From the NCBI GenBank assembly GCA_016271365.2, contig CM057454.1, positions 459,387,501-459,451,500 on the forward strand: DNA of 64,000 nucleotides. The letters are read 5' to 3'. The notes under the pieces were generated by a model. It had not been told where the DNA came from and made no database searches. It saw nothing but the letters and a program-made list of their open reading frames with translations. Position numbers and translations under genes: made by a program. Positions within the stretch are counted from its first letter, which is position 1, and each line of letters starts with the position of its first letter. Origin of the DNA: Neoceratodus forsteri. Lineage: Eukaryota; Chordata; Ceratodontiformes; Ceratodontidae. Below are positions 43,560-54,448 of this stretch, piece by piece.

Positions 43560-44214
43560 TCCCATATTTTTGCCTTGGAATGGAATGATTCAGTTGTAGT
43601 GACCAAAATGAACCATACCATATGATGGTCACTGGCCCCAGGTGACCTTCTACCTGGAGATCTGTGATCCCTTCCCGTTAGTCAGTACTAGATCTAGGAT
43701 AGCCCGTCTCTTATGGGTTGTTGTACCAGTTGTTTGAGGTCCTCCCCTGCAGGGTATCCACCATGTGTCTAGTTCTGGCAGTTCCTGCTGGTAGTGACCA
43801 ATCTGTATCTGGCATGTTGAAGTCTCCCATTATCAGAACCTCCCTTTAGCTGTCAGATTTTGTATGTCTTCTAACAGTAATGTGTCTTTGTCCCCGGTCT
43901 GGAACCTTGTAGACAACTCCAGTTCATATGACTGTCCTGTTTCCAGGGTGACCCACAGTTCTGGCTCGTTATGTGTATTCTGAATTTCTGTAGCTTTGAT
44001 ATCTTCATTGACATAAGGGCCACTCCACCCTCCCCTTTTGCACCTTGGTCTCTTCTGAACGGTGCATAGCCAGGTACTGAAGTCTCCAGGTATGGTTACT
44101 GGTGAACCATGTCTCGCTAATGGCTACTAAGTCCAGTTTAGCCACTGTCATTGTTACCTGCAGGTCTGGGATCTTGTTTCCCAGACTGCGGACTTGATAT
44201 ACATGATTTTCCAT
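43560..44214 (-). pseudogene. CR1 copy 2 endonuclease remnant
   Basis: The minus-strand frame at 44005-44214 starts with VYQVRSLGNKIPDLQVTM, then KLDLVAISETWFTSNHTW. This is the start of the CR1 apurinic endonuclease: N-(A/I)RSL-x-NK near the N-terminus and the catalytic Glu in SETWF. Later frames to 43560 show decayed GDFN-like sequence near 43820. The enzyme nicks target DNA. No intact frame remains. Confidence 0.8.
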
Positions 44215-44500
44215 TGGCCAGATGTTGGTGTGTTAGTTGTTAGGCGAGGTCTGGCATTTCCCTTGCGTGTCGGAAGGGAGCCGGGCCTTTTTCCTTACCT
44301 GGTGATGCAAATGCACTATAAACATGCTGAACTCCTGTTTGATCACTATTTGAGGGAGGGGTGTTCTTCCCATTCGATGTATCGGGTGCTGCACCCTCTC
44401 TCCATTGGCTAGTTTAAATATTCTGCAAAGATGTCAAACTTCTGCTCCAATGCACTGACTCCTCCTTAGTCAGATGCAGTCCATCAAATTTAAAGAACTT

Positions 44501-45115
44501 TCACTCCCAAAACTGTTGCCAGTTACCTACAAATTTGAGCCTTTTTCCTAGTACCAGCCCTTGAACCACATGTTTCGCTCCCATATCTTGCCTTCTCTGA
44601 CTTTCTGTCCATCTGCCCCTCTCCCAGACCAGCAGGATATCAGAGAAGGAGATGCCGGACGAAATGGATGACTGTTTGTCTCCCAGCCTGGTCAGGTGTT
44701 GTTGGTCTCCACAACTGACCCGGCTGGCAAGATTGTTAATCCCTATGTGTACCAAGACATCAATGTTTTCTCCTGCTTCTCTCGACGCTGATGTACCTGG
44801 GAGATATCTGACCATTACCCCAGCTGGAGGTAGGTATCAACTCCCTGAATCATGGGGTCTCCTATGATCAGAAGTGTTTTGGATTTACTTTTGCCCCCCT
44901 TTTTTTTGTTTGTTTTGATCCATGTTTTGGGTGAGTTTTGTAGTGCTAGCTCCTGTGCAGCAGTGTCTTCTACCCTTTGTTTGATTTTGGAGATAGAGGC
45001 AAACACTTGTTTGTAGTTTTATGTAGTTTGTGGAGGTGATCGTTGAGAGCACTGAGTGATGGAGCACTCGATTTGCCCTCCTAACCACCTGTCCTCTGCG
45101 GTTGAGGTGCTTCAA
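44501..45115 (-). pseudogene. CR1 copy 2 ORF1, esterase-like
   Basis: Minus-strand frames read KSKTLLIIGDPMIQGVD and then YLPGTSASREAGENIDVLVH, IGINNLA and further on KFVGNWQQFWE. Some CR1 and L2 ORF1 proteins contain an SGNH-type esterase, whose block I is GDS and whose later block has GxND. Here GDS reads GDP, so the nucleophile Ser position is changed. The Lys-rich part before it (KKGGKSKSK) may bind RNA. Frameshifts separate the two frames. Confidence 0.62.
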
Positions 45116-45320
45116 TTGGATGTTGGGAAATGGCAGGCAGTTCTCATATTTACTCCTAAATATGCGATTTGAGACCTGTAATCTCTGCCCATGCTGCCTG
45201 GAGCTGAGCCCTTAGATCTCCAATGGTCCAGCATGTAGGTCAGCATCCTAAATTCGGTATAACTGCCCTTTTGAAAAGTGTCCATGAGTTAATAATATCC
45301 ATTCCCATTGAGCTGCCGAG

Positions 45321-46151
45321 TTTATAACCTGGTCCGAGTAATTAAAGGAGGAAAATGAAAGCAAAGTTTCATTTTTTTTGTTTTGTAAAACTTGTTATAA
45401 CAAGTTCAATTACTTAGTACTCCTGTAAGTGAGGCCACTTGTGGATACTCCTCTGATCCTCTCCTTCCTGCTTTGCTATAGGAAATGTCATGACTGTGCT
45501 ACTCTATAAAAGGGTGTAGGATGGGATGGGCCTTCCTGCCAAAAGGAAGGACCACGAACGAAAGAAACAAGGGGTAAGAGCAGAAACAATCAACCAATAA
45601 CAAAAGCAGTAGCCCGAAAGCTTAGCCTAATGATAGATAAAACTGTAAACCCCATAAGCACCACCTGTAACAGTTTCACAGAAGATGTACCCTGCAAAAA
45701 AAAAAAAAAAAAACACACTTTGCTACAGAGAAAATAAAGCAGTAACAGAAGATATACCTTGCAAAAACAATTTGAATCAGAGAAGATTACAGCAGTAATC
45801 GATAAGCAAAAACATTAACAAACCTGTAGGCAAACCCTGTAATAGTGCAGCAGAAAGTATACCCTGCAACAGCAATTTGAATCAGAGAAGATTAAAGCAG
45901 TAAAATGTAAGCAAAAAACAGTATTAAACCTTGTGAGCACAAAAGAAAATAGTAACACACAGTAAATCTGCCTAGCAAAAAGAAGCCTTAATCTTTTCCT
46001 TGCTCTGTCCTTGCAAGCAAACCTAGAATAGAAGAGCTCAGGTGAAGCTAGGTGCCTTTGCCAGGAAACCTAGTCTTCCATACACAGGAATAAACAATGT
46101 TACAGCACAAATATAAAGTATAAAAGATACAAGGGAGTAATGAGTTTAAGT

Positions 46152-46206
<55 letters not shown>

Positions 46207-46379
46207 AGGGTAGAGACAAAATAAGGGGCAGGATAAAAGCAAGTCAAGCAGTTATACAATGTGACCAGTTGAGTTCCCTAGCTCAGGAGACCTGGAGTGG
46301 ACATGGCTTGGCTTGAGATCAGGATAATAGTTGACTCAGCCTACCGAACCTGTGAGTGCAGGCAGGAGGCTAGTGGAGG
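45321..46379. repeat. No gene; imperfect 104-bp repeats and a TA microsatellite
   Basis: A-rich DNA. The block CAATTTGAATCAGAGAAGAT occurs near 45769 and again near 45873, about 104 bp apart, with a shorter third trace near 45680. An A run of about 17 lies near 45697. A (TA)n microsatellite fills 46157-46201. No family assignment is possible. Confidence 0.6.
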
Positions 46380-47264
46380 TAAGTGCTGAGGAGACAAAAA
46401 GGGAGAAGAAAGTGGAAGCAGGGGTTAGGAGCACTGGGGGCTGAGTTGTCTTTTGAGGAAGAGAGAGGCAAGGTGAAGGTCGGAGGGAGATTATTCAAAA
46501 GAAATGGGAGCCGGATGAGAAGGCAGATTGACCAGCAGTAGAGTGAGGATGGGGAATGGAGAAGGTGCGCGACTCCCTGTAGCAGAGAGAGTAGGATGTG
46601 GACTTGGCTGGTGTGAGGTGGGATGAGAGATAGGAGGAGTGAGTCAAACCAATATTTAGCAATGAGTGAGGCACATTGGATCAGTCTGCCATGGGAATGT
46701 GGAGCCAGAGAGAGCAGACCATAAAGGAGACAGTGATGGGTAAGGTGGGGGCAGTGGCAAAGCGGCAGAAGGAATTCAATAGGATGTCAAGTTTGGAGAG
46801 GGAAGAGATGGGGCAGTGCCATAGACTGGCAGTGCAATCTAGCACAGGTAAAATTGTTCTGAGTACAAGTTCACAATGAGTTGGGAGAGGGAGGCTGGGT
46901 TTGTGGCACTATAGGACTGCAAGTTGAGCCACAGTTTGGTGCAGATGGCATCAATATGTGAGAAATCAAGGTGGCTGTCCAGCCAGATGCCCAGTTACTT
47001 GAAGGCAGGGACAATCTCAAGGGAGAACCGTCCAGTGTGGTGATCGAAGCGGGGTGGGGAGAATGCAGCTCTGTCCGGAACCAAAAACCATGGTAACTCT
47101 CTTATTGGCGTTGAGTTTTACCTGGTTTGAAAGGAACCAGGACTAAACTCTATTAAAATTATTTTGGAGGATGGGAGGACAATGTCATGGGAAGGACCAG
47201 AGGCATAGATGATAGTGTCATCTCGTACATGTGCATATTAGAGGACAGACAGAGGGAAGGTCGT

Positions 47265-47600
47265 TTATGAAAAGAGAGAAGAGGATGGGGCCAAGGATAG
47301 AGCCTTGAGAAACCCGGAAGGATTGGATAGTGCATCACCTATCTGGACTGATTGTTGCCAATTTTGCAAGTAAGAATGAAACCAGTCAACTGTAGGTTTA
47401 GCAAGGCCAAGGGAGTAGAGTTTATGAAGAAGCAGAGGGTGAGAGACAGAGCTGAAGGCTTTTGCCAGATCGAAGATAGCAGCAGTGATTTGGCTTTTGT
47501 CCATTGCAGTAAAGATTGAGTTGGTAACTCACAGCAAAGAGGTGATAGTTGAATGTTGTTTCCAAAACCGGATTGCACTGGCAATATGGAGTTGTGAGAG
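47265..47600 (-). pseudogene. L2 copy 2 reverse transcriptase remnant
   Basis: Two overlapping minus-strand frames give PVQSGFGNNIQLSP and TAAIFDLAKAFSSVSHPLLL, then HKLYSLGLAKPTVDWFHSYL. These are L2 RT motifs 2 and A, where the second Asp of motif A has become Ser (AFDTVDH expected). QIGDALSNPSGF follows, where the family has a GVPQGS motif. It is not functional. Confidence 0.8.
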
Positions 47601-48630
47601 AGGAAGTCGAAGAGCTTAGTCAGGATGAGGGATTCCTGGACTTTTGCAAAGGGAGGGAGGACGATATCGGCCAGTAATTACCAGGAGATGATGGATCACG
47701 CCCTTGTGCAATGGGAGGACTTTGACCAATTTCCAGGCATTGGGAACAGAGGCAGTAGGCGTGAAAGAGAGAGGTTTAGTGTATAAGACAAGGGGCGGTG
47801 ATTGCGGGGGCAGAGATGTGGAGCAATCTAGGGTGGAGGCACGTCGGGGCTAGATTTGAGGGGTTTAGAGAGCTGAGCTCAGAGTAGATTTCAAGAGTGG
47901 AGAAAGGAGGAAAGGGAACTGGAGGGCAGTGGAGGAGATTCGGGAGGGCTGGGGGTGGAGTTAGGCAGGGCACAAGAGATAAAGAACTTGTTGAAAACCT
48001 TGGCTACAGAAGCAGGGGTCAGAAATTGGGCATCCATCAATTTTAAGAACTGGGCAGGCTTGTTTGGAGGGATGCAGGAGGGAGTGGATCACCTTCAGAA
48101 AGAAGCTGGGAGTTTTGGCTCTGATCAAGCTCAGATTGGAACTAGGCTCTGGACTGGTGAATGGCCTTGGTGCACTTGTTTCTTAGTTGTTTGTAGGATT
48201 GGAGGTCGCTTTGGGTGTGGGATGCCTTGTATCATCTCCAGGCTTTGTCCCTGGGGTAACACATGGCAATGAGTTCAGAAGTGATCCAGGGGTGATGGTG
48301 GCACTTCACCCTTAACTTCTTAAGGGGAGTGTGTAGGTCCCAGGTGCTATTGAAGATGTTAGAAGTAGGATAGGGCAAGGTCAACATCCAGGGCAGAGAA
48401 GACTGGTTGTCAGTCAGTATTTGTGAGATCTTGCAGTAGGGCAGCTTCGTTGAGCAATTTGAGGATGGGACCAAATGAATTTGGGAGGGTAGTGGGGAAT
48501 GTGGATTTTATGAATGCAGTAGGTGATGCAGTGATCGCTGAGTGCATCTGAGAGGATGCCGAGGCAGTGGTGCGGTGCGGGTGGAAGTATAGAATCCAGT
48601 CTAGGAGGGAGTGGTTTTGGGACCGGATGT

Positions 48631-49197
48631 TTAGATGGGTAGGTTCCTGGATAAGCTGAGAAAGGTTGAGATCTTCAATCGATAGGATGGTAGACTTGGC
48701 AGATGAGGAGACCAGTCTATATTGAAATCACCTAGGAGCAGGAGTTCACCTTTGGATGTGAGTGGAAATATAGAAGATGACCTTGATGGTGGAGTCAGGC
48801 GAGGCCTTAGGTGGGACATACAGAGCACCAATAAAGAGGGGCAGAGGAGGAAGGGATACGTGAGCAATAATGAGCTTGTGGGAGGATGAGCTGGATCTGG
48901 TTAAACAATGTTCCCTTTCCTTTCTTTGAAGATGATAGAGTTCAGAGATAGATTGCCTGATGTACAAGGCTACCCCCCACCCATATTCCTCTGTCCCGGT
49001 GGAATAAGTTAGTCCAGAATGGTGAGAGTGGAGTTAGGGATTTTGGCAGGTAGCCAGGTTTCTGTAATGCAGAGTATGTTAGGGTGATATTGGGTAATTG
49101 AAACATTTAGGGCATCTAGTTTGGGAAGGAGACTCCTGGCATTGAGATGATAAATACAGAGGCCCTTGGGTAGAGGACAAGGTCTGAGACGGGGCAA
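48631..49197 (-). pseudogene. L2 copy 2 endonuclease
   Basis: The minus-strand frame 49009-49197 reads HLNARSLLPKLDALNVSI and ILCITETWLP, the N-terminal strand and catalytic Glu of the apurinic-like endonuclease. Frame 48631-48867 holds SKGELLLLGDFNIDW with the GDFN motif. A frameshift lies between. It would nick target DNA. Confidence 0.8.
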
Positions 49198-49338
49198 CCC
49201 CGGAGAGGTTGGGGTGAGGTGGTGGTGGAGGGAGGCGGGGGCATGGTTAGGCTGGATGTCACCAGCAAGGAGGAGGATAGAGAGGGAAGGAAAGGAGGGA
49301 CTTTCAATTTGACAGAGCTGTGCGTGGAAGCGAAGAGT

Positions 49339-49767
49339 TTAGCAACAATAGAGAGCTTTAAGGTTTAGGAGGTGGGAGGGAGGCGAGGGGTGGATGGTGG
49401 GAGGTAAGGGAGAGGGAGGGTGGTGGTGGGGGAGGGATGGGAGAGTGTGGTGGGTGAGAGAGGGCAGGCAAAGAATGTGGGATGCAAAGATGATAAGGGT
49501 GGGTGAGGAGATGGGGACAGGGAGGAGGGCGCCAGTGAGGGGAAGGAAGAACAGTGAGAGAAAGAGATGGGGGATGGGGTTGGCAAAGTGGGAGTGGGTG
49601 AGTGACATGGTCAGGTTGGGGAGTTCCACAGGCAATGGTTGAGTGGGAGATAAGTACAACAGTGGAGAGTAAGAGGTAAGATGAGAAAGACTGGAGAAGC
49701 AGCAGTTTATATAGCATAGGTGGGTGTGCATAACCACCCAAGGTATGGAATGGTACATAAACCCCAA
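49339..49767 (-). other. Low-complexity Pro/Ser/His-rich open frame
   Basis: A 142-codon minus-strand frame is open only because the plus strand is a G-rich stretch of GGGAGG, GGTGGG and GGATGG blocks. It lies just 5 prime of L2 copy 2 and could be its 5-prime leader or ORF1. No domain is visible. I do not call it a gene. Confidence 0.35.
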
Positions 49768-50194
49768 GAGTAAAGTTTGAGGAGTAAACTCCGAGTAAAG
49801 CTTTAAAGGTTTATAAAAGCATACTACAAAAAGTGTGTGTAAAATTCTGGTTTACACCCACCCACACATTTTGTTTTTATAATTACTAGGGAGCTTTTTT
49901 TTTTCTTTTCACAGATACAGCTCTCAAATTGTGAACTGTTCAACTGCAAGAATAAGGTACACTTTTTCTTTGGTGAGGCAAAAGCTCTGTTTAGAGGGGA
50001 TTGTTGTACTTAACTGGTGGCAGTTGTGTTAGTGCATGCACCTTTCAGGGCACAAGCTTGATTGACAGGGACCAGTTACAACTGCCCAGTTGTGACACAT
50101 AATTACAAACCAGCAGTTGCAATGCCGTTTACAAATTGGTTATCCATGCATTGAAAATGCTCTTTAGTAATTAATAAAACAATTACATGTTTTG
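49768..50194. other. No gene recognised
   Basis: AT-rich DNA with a T run near 49898. Nothing in it matches a family that I know. Confidence 0.45.
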
Positions 50195-50400
50195 TAATAT
50201 ACATTGTGGGGTGTGGATATGGTGTACTTATCCACACTCTGACAGAATTCCTTTCCTTTAAATCTTGCCAGAAGGTCTTCAAGCTGGCTCCTCCCACCCA
50301 CCCAGGTGGTATCTTGGCACTGCCCGTGATGCCAGATCTTCCTTTCCACTGGAAGAAGCAGGTTCCCTCCATCACAGCTCTGTGCTTGGTGTAGGCCCTA
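50195..50400. repeat. DIRS-B5 left inverted terminal repeat
   Basis: GGTGTGGATATGGTG, TATCCACACTCTGACAG, and GGTCTTCAAGCTGGCTCC follow the B plan. Up to the diagnostic GAATTCCTTTCC it is the inverse of 61716-61935. The outermost bases are too decayed to set the exact end. Confidence 0.75.
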
Positions 50401-50460
50401 TCATTGTATTTTCCAAAACTTTGGTCTTTGTTTGCTCTGTGTTTTTTCCATAGTAGCGTC

Positions 50461-51010
50461 ATGGATTCCACCGTTCCTAAGTTGGCGTCCAGTTTTAAAG
50501 GTTTGTTGTGCAGTAAAAATGTGACACACAGGCCCTCACGCCACATGTGTTACTGTCTGAGCCACAAACACGATCTTATGACTGTCTGCTGCATTCTTCA
50601 CCCACCACTTTGGAAAACCGATGCAACGACTAGTTATTGGCCATCCAGATGAGTGGGATCCTCCCATTTGGTCTAAGGTTGCCCGTCAGGCAGTCTCCAT
50701 GGCTGCAGGGTCTGCTGATCAGTTGGTGGCTTTTGTGGAAGCTGCAGCACAGGCCACAGCAGGCGCTTCTTCGTGTCCATGCTGGTCCTGCTGAGTTTGC
50801 ACCTTTTTCACTGGAGCATTCCAGGACTTATGCAAGTCCTTCCTATCCTTATGGGAGGGCCATTCCATGGGTCTAAATCCTACAAAAAGGACTCCAAAGG
50901 CAAAGCTAAAGTCCTGTCACAGGTCATGGTACCGTGAGCACTCTTGGCCTTGGATTCCGTGCCTGCTTCATCGATCCTCATTGATGAAGTCGGCTTTGGC
51001 TGACACCTCT
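50461..51010 (+). pseudogene. DIRS-B5 gag, N-terminal part
   Basis: An ATG at 50461 (MDSTVPKLASSFKG) starts an 64-codon frame with the cluster CYCLSHKHDLMTVCCILHP, aligned with YCLGAVHDTSACTICSAFHP of B2. C-x4-H-x4-C-C is close to a metal knuckle. Past a frameshift come AVSMAAGSADQLVAF-like codons near 50690, also as in B2. It is cut by an L2 insertion at 51011. Confidence 0.65.
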
Positions 51011-51215
51011 GTCCAATCATTCAAATCTTTATTTATCAGGTGATCACCATTGAGCAAGCTCATTTACAAGGTGGACCTGCTGTTGGCAGGAAAATTATAC
51101 AGTTACATATAAATATACATAATACAAAAGGAACATGTTTACAATACTGATAGGAGCAGAGTATTTACATTCAAGTCACATGTACAAGAAAGATATACAT
51201 AACACAACCGAACAA

Positions 51216-51259
<44 letters not shown>

Positions 51260-52892
51260 TTCCCACAGGAGCAGGATGTGTATGGATGTCATATACAAAC
51301 CATAGAAAAAAAAATAAATACTATTTATATTCCTGTCCAGCAGAAACATGTTACAGGCCTGGATGGAAATTCCTAAGCTATGGAGGTGCGATAACAGTGT
51401 GTGTCTTAGGTAAATGCTGCAGAAGGGGTGGTGAATAAGAGGGATGCAGAGGGTGCTAAAGGCACGTGGGGCAGAGGAGGGGAGTAGTAGTGGCAAGAGC
51501 TGATTTGGATAAGCAGCTGGGTCTAGAGTTGAAGAAGAGAGGAACAATAGTCAAGCCGCTAGGAGCGATAGAAGCAATTACAGATTTCAGCAAACGTTTT
51601 GTCATAGAGGGGCTTAAAGAAGGCAGGACTGACAGGTGAGCTAAGTCTCAATGATTTTGTATCCTTTTCCAGAGAGTAGGCAGAGCATAGCTTATGGCGG
51701 CCCTTCCAAAGCGAGTGTTGGCCTTGGGACATTCAAAGAAATCTCACGATTGACTTCTTAAGGCATAGTTCCTAATAGGACTAAGGGAGACAGACAGCAA
51801 TGTATTGTGGGAGTTTGTTGGTAAGGGCTCAGAGCGTCCATAGGGCTGCATTTCTATATTTGCCTGTATTGAAGGAGAGGGTCACCCTACAGCTGCGTAT
51901 AAGAGCAGTGATGTGTGGAGTACGTGAGGCCAGTTATAAATCTCAGTGCTCTATGATATAATACATCCAGTTTTGCAAGATATGAGGCAGGGCAATGGCC
52001 ATAAATGAATATGGCGTAGTCAATTAATGAAAGGACGTAGATTGGACAAGCTGTCTTTTTGCGTCTGTGGTCAACAGGCGTTTAATTCTGAAAAAAAGAC
52101 CAAGTCTCTGCCTCAGTTTTTTCAGCAGTTTTTCTGTGTGTTCCACAAAAGAGAGTTTGTTGTCTAGCCAAATACCAAGGTATTTGAATTTAGTCACAAA
52201 TTCAAGATTTTCTCCTAATAGAGATTGATGGTAATGGACTAGTGACAGCAGAGTAAGCCCCTGGGCCTGATGGTGAGAAAAGAATGGCCTTGTTTTTTTG
52301 CATTTAGTTGTAACTTTTTGCTAAGGAGCTGGTACTGCAGAGTATTAAAGTCAGCTTGTAACTCAGTGCTGGCAGCTTCAGGAGATTCCCGCTAAGTAGA
52401 GCACCATGTCATCAGCAAACAAGTGAATACTGGCATCTTTGATGCCTACGTCAAACTGTTGATATAAATGACAAACAGTAATGTGCAGTATGGAGCCCTG
52501 GGGACACCTCTTTTTATCGGTTTAAGTGGAGAAATCTCTCCATCAGCCTTAATTTGTTGCTATCAGAAAGGTAGTCTTGGAACCATCCCAGTGTGGCTGA
52601 GTCAATGCCTATAGTTTTAAGATGGAGAGGAGCAGGCAGTGGTCGACAGTGTGAAAGCCTTACTGAGGTCCAGAAACACGGCACAAACAATTTTTTGTTG
52701 TCTAGGTCCTGTTGCCAGTCATTAGTAACTTTTGCCAGTGCCAGAATTGTACTATGCTTAGCTCTAAAGCCAGACTGCATTGGGTTGAGTAGTCTAGCAT
52801 TGTCTAAGAAAGATCTCAGCTCATATCCACAATTTTTTCCAGAAGTTTTGAAAGTATGGGAAGAAGGAGATTGGTCTATAGTTATTTAGGTC
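51011..52892 (-). mobile_element. L2-like LINE copy 3, minus strand, in B5 gag
   Basis: The 3-prime tail at 51011-51075 has the antisense of the TTTATTTATCAGGTGATCACC tail (listed to mark the family). The minus-strand RT at 52514-52780 reads QSGFRAKHSTILALAKVTND, which is RT motif 2, and further LGWFQDYLSDSNKLRLMERF. Motif A is frameshifted. It is 5-prime truncated within RT at about 52892. A (TA)n microsatellite lies at 51219-51256. Confidence 0.78.
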
Positions 52893-54448
52893 ACAGGGGT
52901 CCCCTGCCCATGTCAGGATTGTCGGACAAGACGCAGGCAGACCAGGATGTCAAGATTTTCCTCGACCCGATGTCTCAGAACAAGGGGATAATTCTCTCTC
53001 CAGGACTCCAGTCTTGCCTCTTCAGTCTCAGGGCAGGTCAGATCAGCCTCCTGAGCTGGTTCCATCAGCTTTCTGAGTCAGTCCCTAACCCTCGGGACCC
53101 CGAGCATCTGAGGACCCTAAATGCCCTCACCGAATTCCGCCTCTCCTCACCATTCGGCACATAGGTGATCAAGGTCGAGGTCTTGAAGCTCTCAGTCAAG
53201 CAGCCTGCACGGGTCACCAGTCTTGCTCTCGACACTCAGGAAAGCAGCACTGCCGCTATTCCTCCTCTTGGGAAGACTGGCTCTGCCACAAGTTGTGATA
53301 GCGCTACAAGGCGCTCATGTGGCAGCAGCTTATTTTGGGTGCTGGGCCTATGCCGATGCCGGCTTCTACCGGCACTACCTTGGCCTGAACCTGTTCTGGC
53401 TTGGCCAATTCTGGTCTTTCCACCCATTCAGGTGCAACCACTTCCAATTTAGCCAAAGGATGATCCCCAATCAAGGACACCTGTACTACTCCTGGGATGC
53501 CCTCGATTGCTGTGGTCATGGTCACTCAGGCCAACGAGCCCCGCAACTTAGTGGGAGGAGTTATGCAGTCTTCGGCAGATCGTCAGAGTCTGAGGATTCC
53601 TCTATGCACTCCATGCCTGTCTGGTGAGGATCTGTTGCTAGACTAGGATCCTGTCTCTTTGGGCCATGCTGCACCTGATTTCGGAAGCTATGGGGATCCA
53701 ATTGAGCCTGTACAGAAATGGGCCTAGTATTCTGTCACCAAAATCCTTGACCGGACGACTCCCTGGGTTGCCTTCCTGGTGGCTGAGGCCATTCTTGGGC
53801 CCATGTTGGAGCTCTGGCAACATCCAGCCTCCTGCCTAAGCCATCAGCCTGTATGACCCGCTAGTATGCAGTCCCTACAGGTTCCTCTCGAGCTTACCGA
53901 ACAGCCCTTGGCTGAATGCTTAGTTGTAGATTCAGTGTTCTAACAGATGGGCAGTGTCGGGGATGTCAACAACCCCCAATCCAGGAGGTGGATCATGCAG
54001 CCAAGAAAGTATTTACGGCCTCATCCATTGGCCTCAGGCAGGTTAGTTCAGTCTTAATGATGGCCCACTTCACCTGTGCCTTGCTGGGCGCTCTTGACCA
54101 GGTGCTCTCTGCTCCCGTCTGACCTTCAGATGATGGTCAGGGACGTGCTGTTGCTAAACAATAGCTTCAGACTGCTGTGCTGTTGCTAAACAACAGCTTC
54201 AGATGACCATGGAGATTGGTGACTCCTGTGCCAGGTCCAGGTCCATGGCCACAGCCATGGCTATGCGTTGTCAGGCTTAGCTGAAGATCTCCACCTTCAC
54301 AGAGGATACCCAGCACAAACTGGATGAAGTCCCCCTTCCTGGGCATCGGCGTTTTGGGCCCGTGTGGAAGGTTATCTCACTAGGTTTGAGAATTCCAGTG
54401 CCACCTTGGACTCCCATCACCTCGGACCAAAAGGCAGTAGAAACACAG
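52893..54448 (+). pseudogene. DIRS-B5 gag, middle and C-terminal part
   Basis: The plus-strand reading continues the B gag after the L2. KIFLDPMSQNKG near 52950 and a Gly/Cys-rich frame at 53223-53627 have no motif that I can name. At 53980-54090 comes HAAKKVFTASSIGLRQVSSV, matching LARKVSTSSLGLRQATSAV of B2, and then VAKQ-type and RSMATAMAMR codons. A local duplication, GTGCTGTTGCTAAACAA at about 54147 and 54177, is visible. It is cut at 54448 by L2 copy 4. Confidence 0.65.

Larger units (their letters stand above)
31510..45320 (-). mobile_element. CR1-like LINE copy 2, minus strand, split by DIRS D and C4
   Basis: The 3-prime end is at 31510-31560 (GCAGATAAGGG, then GGCCCATCCAGTCTGCCC), a block that I recall from CR1 tails of caecilians. 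The element resumes after DIRS D at 41494 and reads on the minus strand through the C-terminus, RT, endonuclease and ORF1 to about 45320. The 3.8 kb outside the insertion make it the most complete LINE here. The two halves join in order, so D landed inside this CR1 and C4 later landed inside D. It is inactive: stops and frameshifts break both ORFs. Confidence 0.8.
46380..49330 (-). mobile_element. L2-like LINE copy 2, minus strand
   Basis: Order on the minus strand: endonuclease (49197-48631), RT (47600-47265) and C-terminal decay to about 46380. The purine-rich plus strand is the same kind seen in L2 copy 1. Both ORF2 domains are frameshifted. The 3-prime tail motif of other LINEs here is not clear, so the left boundary is approximate. 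Confidence 0.75.

Noticed and set aside
46157..46201. TA tract as a regulatory or origin element
   Set aside because: It is a plain dinucleotide microsatellite, as is the one at 51219-51256, with no supporting context.
49339..49767. 142-codon Pro/Ser-rich frame as a gene
   Set aside because: The overlapping frames on the same strand are all open, which shows low-complexity G-rich DNA and not coding selection.
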